Positions 8,804 through 18,000 of a stretch of 64,000 nucleotides of DNA are shown here, in pieces (within the stretch, counting starts at the first letter, position 1; each line of letters starts with the position of its first letter). Location: the NCBI RefSeq assembly GCF_000400995.2, contig NZ_DF238913.1:62001-126000 (forward strand), given 5' to 3'. The notes below the pieces were generated by a model. The model ran no database searches and had not been told where the DNA came from. It saw only the letters and a list, made by a program, of their open reading frames with translations. The translations under genes and the position numbers were made by a program. The stretch comes from Acidovorax sp. MR-S7. Lineage in GTDB: Bacteria > Pseudomonadota > Gammaproteobacteria > Burkholderiales > Burkholderiaceae_C.

Positions 8804-8860
8804 GCTATGGAATGGGTAGCTGCTCGCGCTTGTCTAGCAAGCGCTAGGGGCTTGTTTTGC
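8804..8860. repeat. Dispersed palindromic repeat, copy 4 (contains the RND pump stop)
   Basis: Core GCGCTTG (8826-8832), TCTAG, CAAGCGC (8838-8844) with the flank GGTAGCTGCTC. On the minus strand the CTAG of this element gives the TAG stop of the RND gene, and the last residues of that protein are repeat-encoded. Confidence 0.82.
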
Positions 8861-11800
8861 TGTGTTTCCTGTACGCCGCGTAGTACAGCGTGGGGATGAC
8901 GACGAGCGTGAGCAGCGTGGAGACGAAGATGCCGAAGACCAGCGAGATGGCCAGGCCGTTGAAGATGGGGTCGTCCAGGATGAAGAAGGCGCCGGTCATG
9001 GCCGCCACACCCGTGAGCACGATGGGCTGTGCGCGCGTGGCCACGGCATGCACCACGGCCCGGTCCAGCGGCACGCCCGCTGCCTGCTGCAGCCGCACGA
9101 AGTCCACCAGCAGGATGGAGTTGCGCACGATGATGCCGGCCAGCGCGATCATGCCGATCATGCTGGTGGCGGTGAACTGCGCGCCCAGCAGCGCGTGGCC
9201 GGGCATGACGCCGATGACGGTGAGCGGGATGGGCGCCATGATGATGAGCGGCGCCAGGTAGGAGCCGAACTGCGCCACCACCAGCAGGTAGATCAGCACC
9301 AGGCCCACGGCGTAGGCGGCGCCCATGTCGCGGAAGGTCTCGTAGGTGATGCGCCATTCGCCGTCCCAGCGCAGGGTGTAGTCGCGCATGGCGTCCTCGG
9401 GCATGGCGACGAAGGTTTCCTTCAAGGCCGTGCCGCCCGGTGCCTGGATCTTCGCGATTTCGCTGCGCATGGCGAACATGCCGTAGAGCGGGCTGTCCAC
9501 GCGCCCGGCCATGTCGCCCTGGACGTAGTCGACCGGGAGCAGATCCTTGTGGTAGACGGGCTGCTCGCGCTGCGTGTCGCTCACCGTGACCAGCTCGCGT
9601 ATCGGCACCTGGATCCGCTCGCCCTGGCCCGAGACGCCGCGCACGGTGAGCTGCAGCAGCGCGTCCAGGCTGCCGTGGCTCTCGTCCGGCAGTTGCAGCC
9701 ATACGGGCACGGGCACCTTGCTGCCGTCGCGCAGCCAGGTGGCAGTCTCGCCCGCCAGGCCCGCGCGCAGCGTGGCGACGATGGCCTGCTGCGGCACGCC
9801 GGCCAGCGCGGCCTTGCGGCGATCGACCAGCAGCAGCTTGCGGGGCGCGGCGGCGATGGTCGTGGAATCCACGTCCACCACGCCATCGGCTCGCTCGAAC
9901 ACGGCGCGCACGGCTTCGGTCACCTGGCGGCGGCCTTCGGATTCGGGGCCGTAGATCTCGGCCACGATGGGGGCCATCACGGGCGGACCGGGAGGCACTT
10001 CCACCACCTTCACGTTGGCATTCCAGCGCCGGCCGATCTCCTGCAGGGCGGGGCGCACGCGCATGGCGATGGCGTGGCTCTGGTCTTTGCGGTGGGCCTT
10101 GTCCACCAGGTTGACCTGGATGTCGCCCAGCTCGCTCGCTGCGCGCAGGTCGTACTGGCGCACCAGGCCGTTGAAGTTGATGGGCGAGGCGGTGCCCGCG
10201 TAGGCCTGCCAGTCGCGCACCTCGGGCACCGTGGCCAGGTGGGTGCCCAGTTCGCGCAGCACGGCGGCCGTCTCTTCGAGCGGCGTGCCCGCGGGCATGT
10301 CCACCACCACCTGGAATTCGGACTTGTTGTCGAACGGCAGCATCTTGAGCTGCACCCGGCCGACGGCGGGCAGCAGCACCGACAGGGCGATGAGCGCGGC
10401 CACGGCCAGGCCCAGCAGCGCCCGGTTGCGCGCGCCGCGCTGCTCGTCGAGGAGCGGCGCGAAAAGGCGCTGCAGGCGCGGCTCCAGCTTCGCCGCGAGG
10501 CCTGCATGGGCATCGCCCGCGTGCGGCTTCATCCACCGCCGCGCGAGCCACGGCGTGACCACGAAGGCGATGGCCAGCGACAGCAGCATGCCCATGCTGG
10601 CATTGATGGGGATGGGCGCCATGTAGGGCCCCATGAGTCCCGAGACGAAAGCCATGGGCAGCAGCGCGGCGATCACCGTGAGGGTGGCGAGGATGGTCGG
10701 ACCGCCCACCTCGTCCACGGCGCGCGGGATGCTCTGCAGCAGCGGCATACCGGGTTCGAGCTGCTGGTGGCGGTGGATGTTCTCGACCACCACGATGGCG
10801 TCGTCCACCAGGATGCCGATGGAGAAGATCAGCGCGAACAGCGACACGCGGTTGAGCGTGAACCCCCAGGCCCACGAGGCGAACAGCGTGGCCGCGAGCG
10901 TGAGCACCACGGCCAGGCCGACGATGGCGGCCTCGCGCCGCCCCAGCGCGATGAACACCAGCGCCACCACGGAAGCGGTGGCGAACAGCAGTTTCTGGAT
11001 GAGCTTTTGCGCCTTGTCGTTGGCGGTCTCGCCGTAGTTGCGCGTCTCCACCACCTGGACCGCGTCGGGAATGACGGTATTGCGCAACTGGTCCATGCGT
11101 GCGGCCAGTGCGTTCGCCACGTCGATGGCGTTCTCGCCCGGCTTCTTGGTGATCTGCAGCGTGACGGCGGGGAATTCCCGCGGCCCGTCGGCACCGGGCT
11201 GGCCCAGCCACACCATGCGCTGGGCGGGCGGCGGGCCGTCGCGCACCTCGGCCACGTCCTTCAGGAAGACGGGCCTGCCGCCGCGCGCGCCCACGACCAG
11301 CTCAGCCACCTCGTCGGCGGAGGAGAGAAACGGCCCCGCCTCCAGGGCCACGATCTTCTCGCCCGCGAGCAGGTCACCCACGGGCAGGCCCAGGCTGGCC
11401 GACTGCAGCACGCCGCGCAGCTCGGGCACGGTCACGCCGGAGCCCGCCATGCGTTCGGGGTCCAGGCGCACCAGCACCGCACGGCCGGGGCCGCCGATGG
11501 TGCGCACCTCGCGCGCGCCAGGCACGCGCTGCAGCTCGGATTCGACGCTGTGCGCCACGCGCTCCAGGTCGAATGCGCCGGTATCCTGGTCCTTGCCGTG
11601 CAGCGTGAAGCTGACGATGGGCACGTCGTCGATGCCCTTGGGCTTGACGAGCGGCTGCAGCACGCCCAGCCCGTCAGGCAGGAAATCGCTGTGGCTGCGC
11701 AGCTGGTCGTGCAGGCGCACCAGCGCTTCGGTGCGCGGCACACCCACCTTGAATTGCACCGTGAGCACGGCCAGGCCCGGGCGCGAGACGGACAGCACGT

Positions 11801-12065
11801 GCTCCGTGCCCTCCATGCCCGAGAGCAACTGCTCGGCGGGCGTGGCCACCATCTGCTCCACGTCGCGCACCGAGGCGCCGGGGAAGGGAATCAGCACATT
11901 GGCCATGGTCACGTCGATCTGCGGCTCTTCCTCGCGCGGCGTGACCAGCACGGCGAACGTGCCCAGAAGGAACGCCAGCAATGCGAGTAGCGGCGTGATC
12001 TGCGCCTGCAGGAAGAGGGCGGCAATGCGGCCCGAAATGCCCATGGCACTGCTGCTGCGGCTCAT
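8844..12065 (-). CDS. RND family efflux transporter permease
   Basis: A 1073-aa inner-membrane proton-driven pump. The first TM (about 23-41) is followed by a large periplasmic loop starting PREEEPQIDVTMANV, then TM2-6 around 360-500. TM4 contains GILVDDAIVV with the proton-relay pair Asp421/Asp422. A second periplasmic half and a C-terminal TM block (VGLVLIYLLVVAQFGS to the end) complete the duplicated RND plan. The PGASVRDVEQ segment resembles pumps of the broad AcrB/MexB group more than CusA-type metal pumps. It starts one base after the membrane-fusion gene, so it is coupled. In this operon the cargo may be a sulfur compound or an electrophile; this is not shown by the sequence. Confidence 0.94.
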   Translation of the reverse strand: MSRSSSAMGISGRIAALFLQAQITPLLALLAFLLGTFAVLVTPREEEPQIDVTMANVLIPFPGASVRDVEQMVATPAEQLLSGMEGTEHVLSVSRPGLAVLTVQFKVGVPRTEALVRLHDQLRSHSDFLPDGLGVLQPLVKPKGIDDVPIVSFTLHGKDQDTGAFDLERVAHSVESELQRVPGAREVRTIGGPGRAVLVRLDPERMAGSGVTVPELRGVLQSASLGLPVGDLLAGEKIVALEAGPFLSSADEVAELVVGARGGRPVFLKDVAEVRDGPPPAQRMVWLGQPGADGPREFPAVTLQITKKPGENAIDVANALAARMDQLRNTVIPDAVQVVETRNYGETANDKAQKLIQKLLFATASVVALVFIALGRREAAIVGLAVVLTLAATLFASWAWGFTLNRVSLFALIFSIGILVDDAIVVVENIHRHQQLEPGMPLLQSIPRAVDEVGGPTILATLTVIAALLPMAFVSGLMGPYMAPIPINASMGMLLSLAIAFVVTPWLARRWMKPHAGDAHAGLAAKLEPRLQRLFAPLLDEQRGARNRALLGLAVAALIALSVLLPAVGRVQLKMLPFDNKSEFQVVVDMPAGTPLEETAAVLRELGTHLATVPEVRDWQAYAGTASPINFNGLVRQYDLRAASELGDIQVNLVDKAHRKDQSHAIAMRVRPALQEIGRRWNANVKVVEVPPGPPVMAPIVAEIYGPESEGRRQVTEAVRAVFERADGVVDVDSTTIAAAPRKLLLVDRRKAALAGVPQQAIVATLRAGLAGETATWLRDGSKVPVPVWLQLPDESHGSLDALLQLTVRGVSGQGERIQVPIRELVTVSDTQREQPVYHKDLLPVDYVQGDMAGRVDSPLYGMFAMRSEIAKIQAPGGTALKETFVAMPEDAMRDYTLRWDGEWRITYETFRDMGAAYAVGLVLIYLLVVAQFGSYLAPLIIMAPIPLTVIGVMPGHALLGAQFTATSMIGMIALAGIIVRNSILLVDFVRLQQAAGVPLDRAVVHAVATRAQPIVLTGVAAMTGAFFILDDPIFNGLAISLVFGIFVSTLLTLVVIPTLYYAAYRKHSKTSP

Positions 12066-12066
12066 G

Positions 12067-13125
12067 TCAACGCACCTGCGCGGCGGCCTGGGGGTCGAGG
12101 GCCACGCGCTCGCCGCTGCGCAGGCCGCTGAGCACCTGCACGGTGCCTGCAGTGCCGGGCGCGGCGCGGCCCAGGCGCACCTGGCGCAGGCGCGGGCGGC
12201 CCTGGGCGTCCACCACGTACACGCCGGTCATCTCGGCACGCCGCACCACGGCGCTGGCAGGAACGGCAGGCAGGGCGGCTGCGGTGTTGCCTGCGGGCAG
12301 CCACAAGCGCGCGAAAGTGCCTGGCACAACATCCTCCAGACCCGCAGGCAGGTCGGCGCGTACTTGCACGGTGTGCGTGGCACTGTCCACCAGGGGCAGG
12401 CGCTGCAGCTGCCGTGCCTCGATGGCGATGCGCTCCCGTCCGGGCAGTTCGATGGCGGCCTGGGCAGACCGGGCCGAGGAGGGCAGCTGCAGCGTTTGCG
12501 GCGCCGTCGCGGTGATGCGCAGCGCGCGCGGGTCGTACAGGCGCACCAGCGGCCTGCCCGGCGCAGCCATGTCGCCCAGGGACACGGGCACCTCGCCCAC
12601 CACGCCGGCGTAGGGTGCGCGCACCACGTAGTGGCTCGACTGCGCCTGGGCCGCATGGGCCTGGGCCTGCTGGGCGCGCACCTGGGCCTGGGCGGCATCG
12701 AACTGGGCCTGGCTGCGGTCCAGCGCTGCCTGGCTGATGTACCGCTTCTCGAACAGGCGGCGCTGGCGTTCCAGCTCCTTGCCGGCGATCTGCGCATTCG
12801 TGCGCGCGGCTTCCGCCTGGGCTGCGCTGGCCGCCGCGGCCTGGCTCGCGGCTCGGGCGTCGATGCGCGCCAGCTCTTGGCCGGCCTGTACGCGGTCGCC
12901 GGCACGCACCGCGAGGGAAACCACGGCGCCCGCGACCTGGGACGACACCGTGGTGTCGCGCACGGCTTCCACCACGGCGTCGGCGCTGGTCCAGCCGCCG
13001 TCCACGGCCGCCTGGACGGTCACCGTCGCCAATTCGGCTGCGGAGCTGGCCGCCGTCACCAGAGCAGCGGCCAGTGCGATCGCGGCGCGGGCGGACAGTG
13101 GAAGGAAGCGGCAGGCAAGATTCAT
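12067..13125 (-). CDS. RND efflux membrane-fusion (periplasmic adaptor) protein
   Basis: A 352-aa HlyD/AcrA-family adaptor joining the RND pump to the TolC-like duct. It has a signal peptide (about 1-30, AAIALAAALVTAASSAAE), a lipoyl/barrel-sandwich half (VAGAVVSLAVRAGDRVQAGQ), an Ala/Gln-rich coiled-coil hairpin (about 95-165), a second lipoyl half (SHYVVRAPYAGVVGEVPVSLGD) and the beta-barrel with the C-terminal GVYVVDAQGRPRLRQV. It is the first gene of the minus-strand operon and its start faces the divergent ArsR gene across 80 bp of AT-rich DNA that contains a palindrome. Confidence 0.93.
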   Translation of the reverse strand: MNLACRFLPLSARAAIALAAALVTAASSAAELATVTVQAAVDGGWTSADAVVEAVRDTTVSSQVAGAVVSLAVRAGDRVQAGQELARIDARAASQAAAASAAQAEAARTNAQIAGKELERQRRLFEKRYISQAALDRSQAQFDAAQAQVRAQQAQAHAAQAQSSHYVVRAPYAGVVGEVPVSLGDMAAPGRPLVRLYDPRALRITATAPQTLQLPSSARSAQAAIELPGRERIAIEARQLQRLPLVDSATHTVQVRADLPAGLEDVVPGTFARLWLPAGNTAAALPAVPASAVVRRAEMTGVYVVDAQGRPRLRQVRLGRAAPGTAGTVQVLSGLRSGERVALDPQAAAQVR

Positions 13126-13127
13126 AG

Positions 13128-13165
13128 TTTGATTATTTAATCAATTAGTTAAATAGTCAATCAAA
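13128..13165. promoter_or_regulatory. Nested inverted repeats, probable ArsR operator in the divergent promoter region
   Basis: Two perfect inverted repeats lie in the AT-rich gap between the efflux operon and the arsR-type gene. The inner one is ATTTAA (13135-13140) and TTAAAT (13149-13154), and the outer one is TTTGATT (13128-13134) and AATCAAA (13159-13165). Their spacing fits a dimeric winged-helix repressor site that could control both directions. Binding is inferred. Confidence 0.65.
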
Positions 13166-13205
13166 GAATACAATCCGCTCCAGACCTTCTATCCAAGGAT
13201 TGCCC

Positions 13206-13553
13206 ATGAAAGACTTGCCGCCCGAAGCCCTGGAGCAGGTCGCCGCCTACTTCCAGGCTCTGGCCGAGCCCACGCGCCTGCGCATCCTGAACCTGCTGCG
13301 CGATGGCGAGCGCAATGTGGGCGAGTTGGCGCAGCTGTGCGGCTACACGGCCGCGAACGTGTCCAAGCACCTGTCGGTACTGACCAAGCACGGACTCGTG
13401 GCAAGGGAAGGGCGGGGCACGAGCGTGTACTACCGCATCGAGGATGCATCGGTGTACGCGCTGTGCGATCTGGTATGCGGCAGCTTGGCGCGGCAGTTCG
13501 GCCGCCAGGCACACCACCGGGCGCTGTTCAGCCCGTCGGATCCGGCCGCCTGA
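13206..13553 (+). CDS. ArsR/SmtB family transcriptional repressor
   Basis: A 115-aa winged-helix dimeric repressor. The HTH is ELAQLCGYTAANVSKHLSVL and the wing is EGRGTSVYYRIED. The ATG at 13206 is used because AAGGA lies at 13195-13199; an in-frame TTG at 13200 is less likely. Cysteines are Cys45 in the recognition region and Cys87/Cys91 in the last helix. The pairing of one helix-2/3 cysteine with a C-terminal one recalls thiol-switch members such as BigR/SqrR, but positions are not identical. Classical metal-binding CVC is absent. It is divergent from the pump/SQR operon and presumably represses it until a sulfur or other thiol-reactive signal arrives. Confidence 0.92.
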   Translation: MKDLPPEALEQVAAYFQALAEPTRLRILNLLRDGERNVGELAQLCGYTAANVSKHLSVLTKHGLVAREGRGTSVYYRIEDASVYALCDLVCGSLARQFGRQAHHRALFSPSDPAA

Positions 13554-13580
13554 GCGCGGGGCGGCCGGCCGGCTGGGGAA

Positions 13581-14253
13581 TCAGCCCAGGCCTTCGGGCC
13601 TGATCTGTGCGCGTTCGATCACGGGCTTCCAGCGCGCCTGCTCGGATTTGATGAAAGCATCGAACTCGGCCGCGGTATTGCCCACGGCCAGGGCCGTTTC
13701 CTGCGCCAGCTTGTCACGCACAAGCGTGCTGCGCGTGGCCTTGATGGCCTCGGCTTCCAGCTTGGCCAGATGCGCCTTCGGCCATTTGGAGGGAGCGATC
13801 AGGCCATACCACTGCGTCATCTCGAAGCCCTTGAAGCCCTGCTCGGCAACCGTGGGCACGTCGGGCAACTGAGGCAGGCGCTGCGTCGTGCCGGTCGCGA
13901 TGCAGCGCAGCTTGCCCGACTTGATGAACTGCAGCAGGGCAGGGGCGCCCACGGAAGCGGCCTGCAGCCGCCCTGCCATCAAGTCCGTCAACATCGGGCC
14001 CGTGCCGCGATAAGGCACGTGCAGCATGAAGGTGCCCGTGACCATCTTGAGGTATTCGAACGCCAGGTGGCCCGCGCTGCCATTGCCGGCCGAGCCGTAA
14101 TTGAGTTGGCCTGGCTTGGCCTTCACATAGGCAATGAACTCGGTCAGGTTCTTCACGGGCAGATCGGGGTGCACAACGTACAGGCTGGGCACCTTGGACA
14201 GCAGCGTGATCGGCGCGAAATCGCGGTTGGCATCGTAGGGCAGCTTGGGAAAG
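13581..14253 (-). pseudogene. Bug/TctC-type periplasmic receptor, missing its 5' end
   Basis: About 224 codons of a tripartite-tricarboxylate-transporter substrate receptor remain, from [16 protein letters not shown] through HVPYRGTGPMLTDLMAG, LPDVPTVAEQG and the normal C-terminus. The signal peptide and first lobe strands (normally about 100 residues, including the PGG binding loop) are gone. On the minus strand, reading outward past 14253 enters sequence that is instead HsdM coding sequence on the plus strand. So the receptor gene was cut by a recombination or insertion event. It has no start codon or RBS of its own and is presumed dead. Confidence 0.85.
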
Positions 14254-14955
14254 ATGTACGAATACTTCCTGGGCATGTTCGCCAACGCCGAAGGCAAGCG
14301 CGGCGGGCAGTTCTACACACCGGCCAGCATCGTCAAAACCCTGGTGGCTGTGCTGGCTCCGCACCAGGGCAAGGTGTACGACCCCTGCTGCGGCTCGGGC
14401 GGCATGTTTGTGCAGAGTGAAAAGTTCATCGAAGCCCACGGCGGCAAGCTGGGGGATGTGTCCATCTACGGGCAAGAAGCCAACCCCACCACCTGGCGCC
14501 TAGCGGCCATGAACCTGGCCATCCGGGGCATCGACTTCAACCTGGGGCGTGAACCGGCCGACACCTTCGTCCGCAACCAGCACCCGGACCTGCGGGCTGA
14601 CTTCATTCTGGCCAACCCGCCGTTCAACATTTCCGACTGGTGGCACGGCAGCCTGGAAGGCGAGCAGTTGGGCCTGTCAGATGATGAGGTGCGCTTCTAC
14701 GATGCGCTGGCCAACAACGAGTCGGCCGTCAAGGAACTGACCGACGAGACCCTCAAGAAAATTGCCCACGAGCTCACCGAGAACCTTAAAAAGAACATCA
14801 CCGTGGACTGGGCGCAGCGCGAGAGCGTGCGAGCCACACTGCGGTTGATGGTCAAACGCATTTTGCGCAAATACAAGTACCCGCCAGACCAGACGGATGC
14901 GGCCATTGAATTGGTGCTGCAGCAGGCAGAGTCGATTGGTGACAGCTGGGGCTGA
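14254..14955 (+). pseudogene. HsdM-HsdR deletion fusion, remnant of a type I restriction-modification system
   Basis: One open frame of 233 codons joins two different proteins. Residues 1 to about 136 are the central part of the HsdM methylase: [18 protein letters not shown] motif [10 protein letters not shown] and catalytic motif NPPF followed by [12 protein letters not shown]. From about 14660 it continues as the C-terminal end of Hsd[16 protein letters not shown], then [16 protein letters not shown]. The HsdM N-terminus and C-terminus, all of HsdS and the HsdR motor/nuclease are missing. The frame is kept across the join. It begins exactly where the truncated Bug gene stops. A methylase without HsdS is not expected to work; I treat it as a scar. 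Confidence 0.82.
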
Positions 14956-15002
14956 ACCCGATTTTCCAATTAAGGACTGATAGGCCAACTAGGGCCACTG
15001 AC

Positions 15003-15014
15003 GTAACCCACAGT
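15003..15014. repeat. Left arm of a 12-bp inverted repeat flanking the helicase gene
   Basis: GTAACCCACAGT here is the exact reverse complement of ACTGTGGGTTAC at 18406-18417. The pair encloses the helicase gene and its flanks. Confidence 0.6.
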
Positions 15015-15083
15015 ACCGCAAAAATTAAATATCCACGGCTCAGGGCGTTATATCAGTCCAAGCTGTTCGGAGGGGAGGAGAAT

Positions 15084-18000
15084 ATGGAAGTACTGCTTCC
15101 GCCCATGAAAGCCTTCGAGGTTGCACACAGATGTGGCCCCATTGAACAACTGGCGCAACCCGCGACTCGTCATATTGCTACCGTCGCAAAATACACTAAT
15201 GGCTCCGACAAGGGTCATTTGGTTACTGGCACAAATGGGGATGTAGTCGCGTACGTATTTGCCAAGCCGCCTGTCGGGGCATTCAAGGACGACGCACCGG
15301 TTCTGGTCGCGAAGGGTCTGGGTACCGAAATTGATGACGCCGACCTGCGCAAAGGCTACTGGGTTCAGCATCCACACAATACAGCTCAGCAGACAGCATC
15401 CGCGCGCGACGCGGCTCTGTCGTCCTGGATAAACGCATTTCAATTCACCAACGAAGCATCGTCAGGTGGACGCCCTGCGCTTCGGTCTCCACAGGTTGGA
15501 GCGTTGCACGCCATACATGCGCACTGGTCTACGAGCATAGAAGTTGCAACGGTAGTGATGCCGACGGGCACAGGCAAGACAGAGACGATGCTGTCAACGC
15601 TTGTTTCAGACAGGTGTTCTCGCGTACTTGTCATCGTCCCAACCGATGCGCTGCGCACGCAAATCGCGAACAAGTTCCTAACGCTTGGTCTTTTGAAGGC
15701 TGCAAATAATGCAGTACTTCTTGAAGGGGCCCATCGACCGGTAGTTGGTACCCTACTGAAAAAACCCTCCACCATAGAAGAGGTTGATACCTTCTTTGGC
15801 CCTTGTAACGTCGTCGTGACGACTAGCCAGCTTGCAGGAGGGTGTTCTTCTGATGTCCAGGCGCAGATGGCGAAGCAGTGTACCCATCTGTTCATTGACG
15901 AAGCACACCATGTCGAGGCAAATACGTGGCGCGACCTCAAAGCCAAGTTCAGTTTAAGCAGAGTTCTACAGTTCACCGCTACTCCATTCAGGGAAGACGG
16001 CCAACTCATTGACGGGCGAGTGGTCTACATTTATCCACTGCGCAAAGCTATGGCGGAGGGCTACTTCAGGCCTATCAGTTTCAGCTCGGTCTATGAATTC
16101 GACGTAGCACGGGCTGACCAAGCGATTGCGGCAAAGGCAATCGAAGAACTCGATTCAGACATTACCGGGAAGCATGTGGTCATGGCTCGCGTAGCGAACA
16201 TCAAACGCGCAGAAGCGGTGTTCGAAACTTATCGAGCCTTCGACAGATTTGAACCTGTCATGTTGCACACAGGTCTGTCTTCTAAGGCTAGAACGGAGGC
16301 AATCCAGAAGCTTGAAAGCGGGCAGTCAAGAATTGTGGTTTGCGTCGACATGCTTGGCGAAGGTTTCGACATGCCGGAACTAAAAATCGCAGCGTTTCAC
16401 GACATCCGAAAGAGCTTAGCCGTCACGCTCCAATTGGCCGGAAGGTTCACGCGGTCACGGGCCGATTTGGGAGACCCAGTCTTCATCGCAAACATCGCGA
16501 ATCTGGACGTGCGTGATGAATTGCTGCAGCTCTATGCTCAGGACCCTGATTGGAATGAACTGCTACCTGACCTCAGCGATGAAGCCATCGCGGATGAAGT
16601 GGGCGCCCAAGAGTACATGCGCGGGTTCGACAGGTCCATCGACTCTATTCCGTTAAAAGACCTCCGGCCTTCTGCAAGTACCGTTATCTACAAGACCACT
16701 TGTGCCAATTGGACGCCTCGAGCGTTTCGAGCGGGACTTCGTGGGCTGAAGGCGAGAGACAAAGTTCTAGTTACCATCAATGAGCGTGAAAACACTCTGG
16801 TCGCTTTGACTGCTCGCGAAACGGGTGTTCCCTGGACGTCCATATCTTCAGTGACAGAGTGGCACTGGGAGCTCTTCGTTTCCGTCTGGGACCGCGAGAA
16901 ATCTCTGTTGTTCATCCACGGCTCGAGTAACAGTAGCGAGTTCAAGGATGTGGCAAAAGCAATTGGCGGGCGCGATGTAGTCCTCATTGCTGACCCGCAG
17001 GTCTACCGCGTCTTGCACGGCATCAACCGGCTACTACTTACAAACGTTGGCCTTGATGAGCATTTCGGGAGGCAGATTCGATATACAGGTCGTATGGGAG
17101 CAGATGTCGCTGCGAGGCTTGGTGACGCCACTCGCCAAAGCGCAAGAAAGGCGGTAGTTGCTGGCGCCGGATTTGAGAACGGTACGCCTGTGACTATCGG
17201 TGCTGCGAAACGAGGTCGGGTCTGGTCGGTATTGCGGCTGCGGGTGGACACTTTTGCCAAATGGTGTCGGCATCTTGCGACCAAGATTGTTGATGAGTCC
17301 ATCGACCCCGACGAGGTGCTTAAGGGCACACTGATTCCGAAAATTGTTGCGGCGCGCCCAGAGCAGCATCCAATTGGAGTCGACTGGCCTCTGGACTTTG
17401 TATCTCGCCAAGAGCATCAAGTTGGCTTCGTTCCGATTGGACGTTCCGAAGTCTCAATTTCGGACGTTGAATTCAACGTGCTTGATGGCCCACTGACTGA
17501 GCCACTCATACTCGAGCTACGCTGCGATGAGTGGACGCGACAGGTTCTCCTTGAGATTTTTCCATCTGGCGATACCACTGACTACCGATTTTCATACGTT
17601 GGAGCAGGGCAGCTTGACGTTCGCACGGGTGCCTCTGGCGGGCAAGACCTGTGTCAATACCTTACGGCGCACCCACCGACAGTCTGGTTTGCAGATGGCT
17701 CGTCGCTCGAAGGAAATCTGCTCGTTGAACTTCCACGCGCAGCGCCTCAGTACGATACTGACAAGCTCCAAGTATTAGATTGGAGCGGTATAGACCTAAC
17801 GAAGGAGTCACAGCACGCAACTCGGCGAACTGATTCCATTCAATTCCGGCTTCTTGAACAGCTTCGCAAGAAGACTTGTTACGCCGTCCTCTTCGACGAT
17901 GACGATGCAGGGGAGGCTGCTGACGTTGTCGGCATTAAAGTTCAGGAAGATGGAAATCAACGACGCATCGAAGTTGAGTTTTATCACTGCAAATTCTCTA

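Noticed and set aside
8862-11990. Very long open frame on the plus strand opposite the RND gene (over 1000 codons).
   Set aside because: It is rich in His/Gln/Arg/Ala, lacks any domain, and mirrors the third-position GC bias of the clearly real RND gene on the other strand.
14254-14955. A functional orphan DNA methylase.
   Set aside because: Although DPCCGSGG and NPPF are present, the HsdM N-terminal helical domain, the C-terminal part and any HsdS partner are missing.
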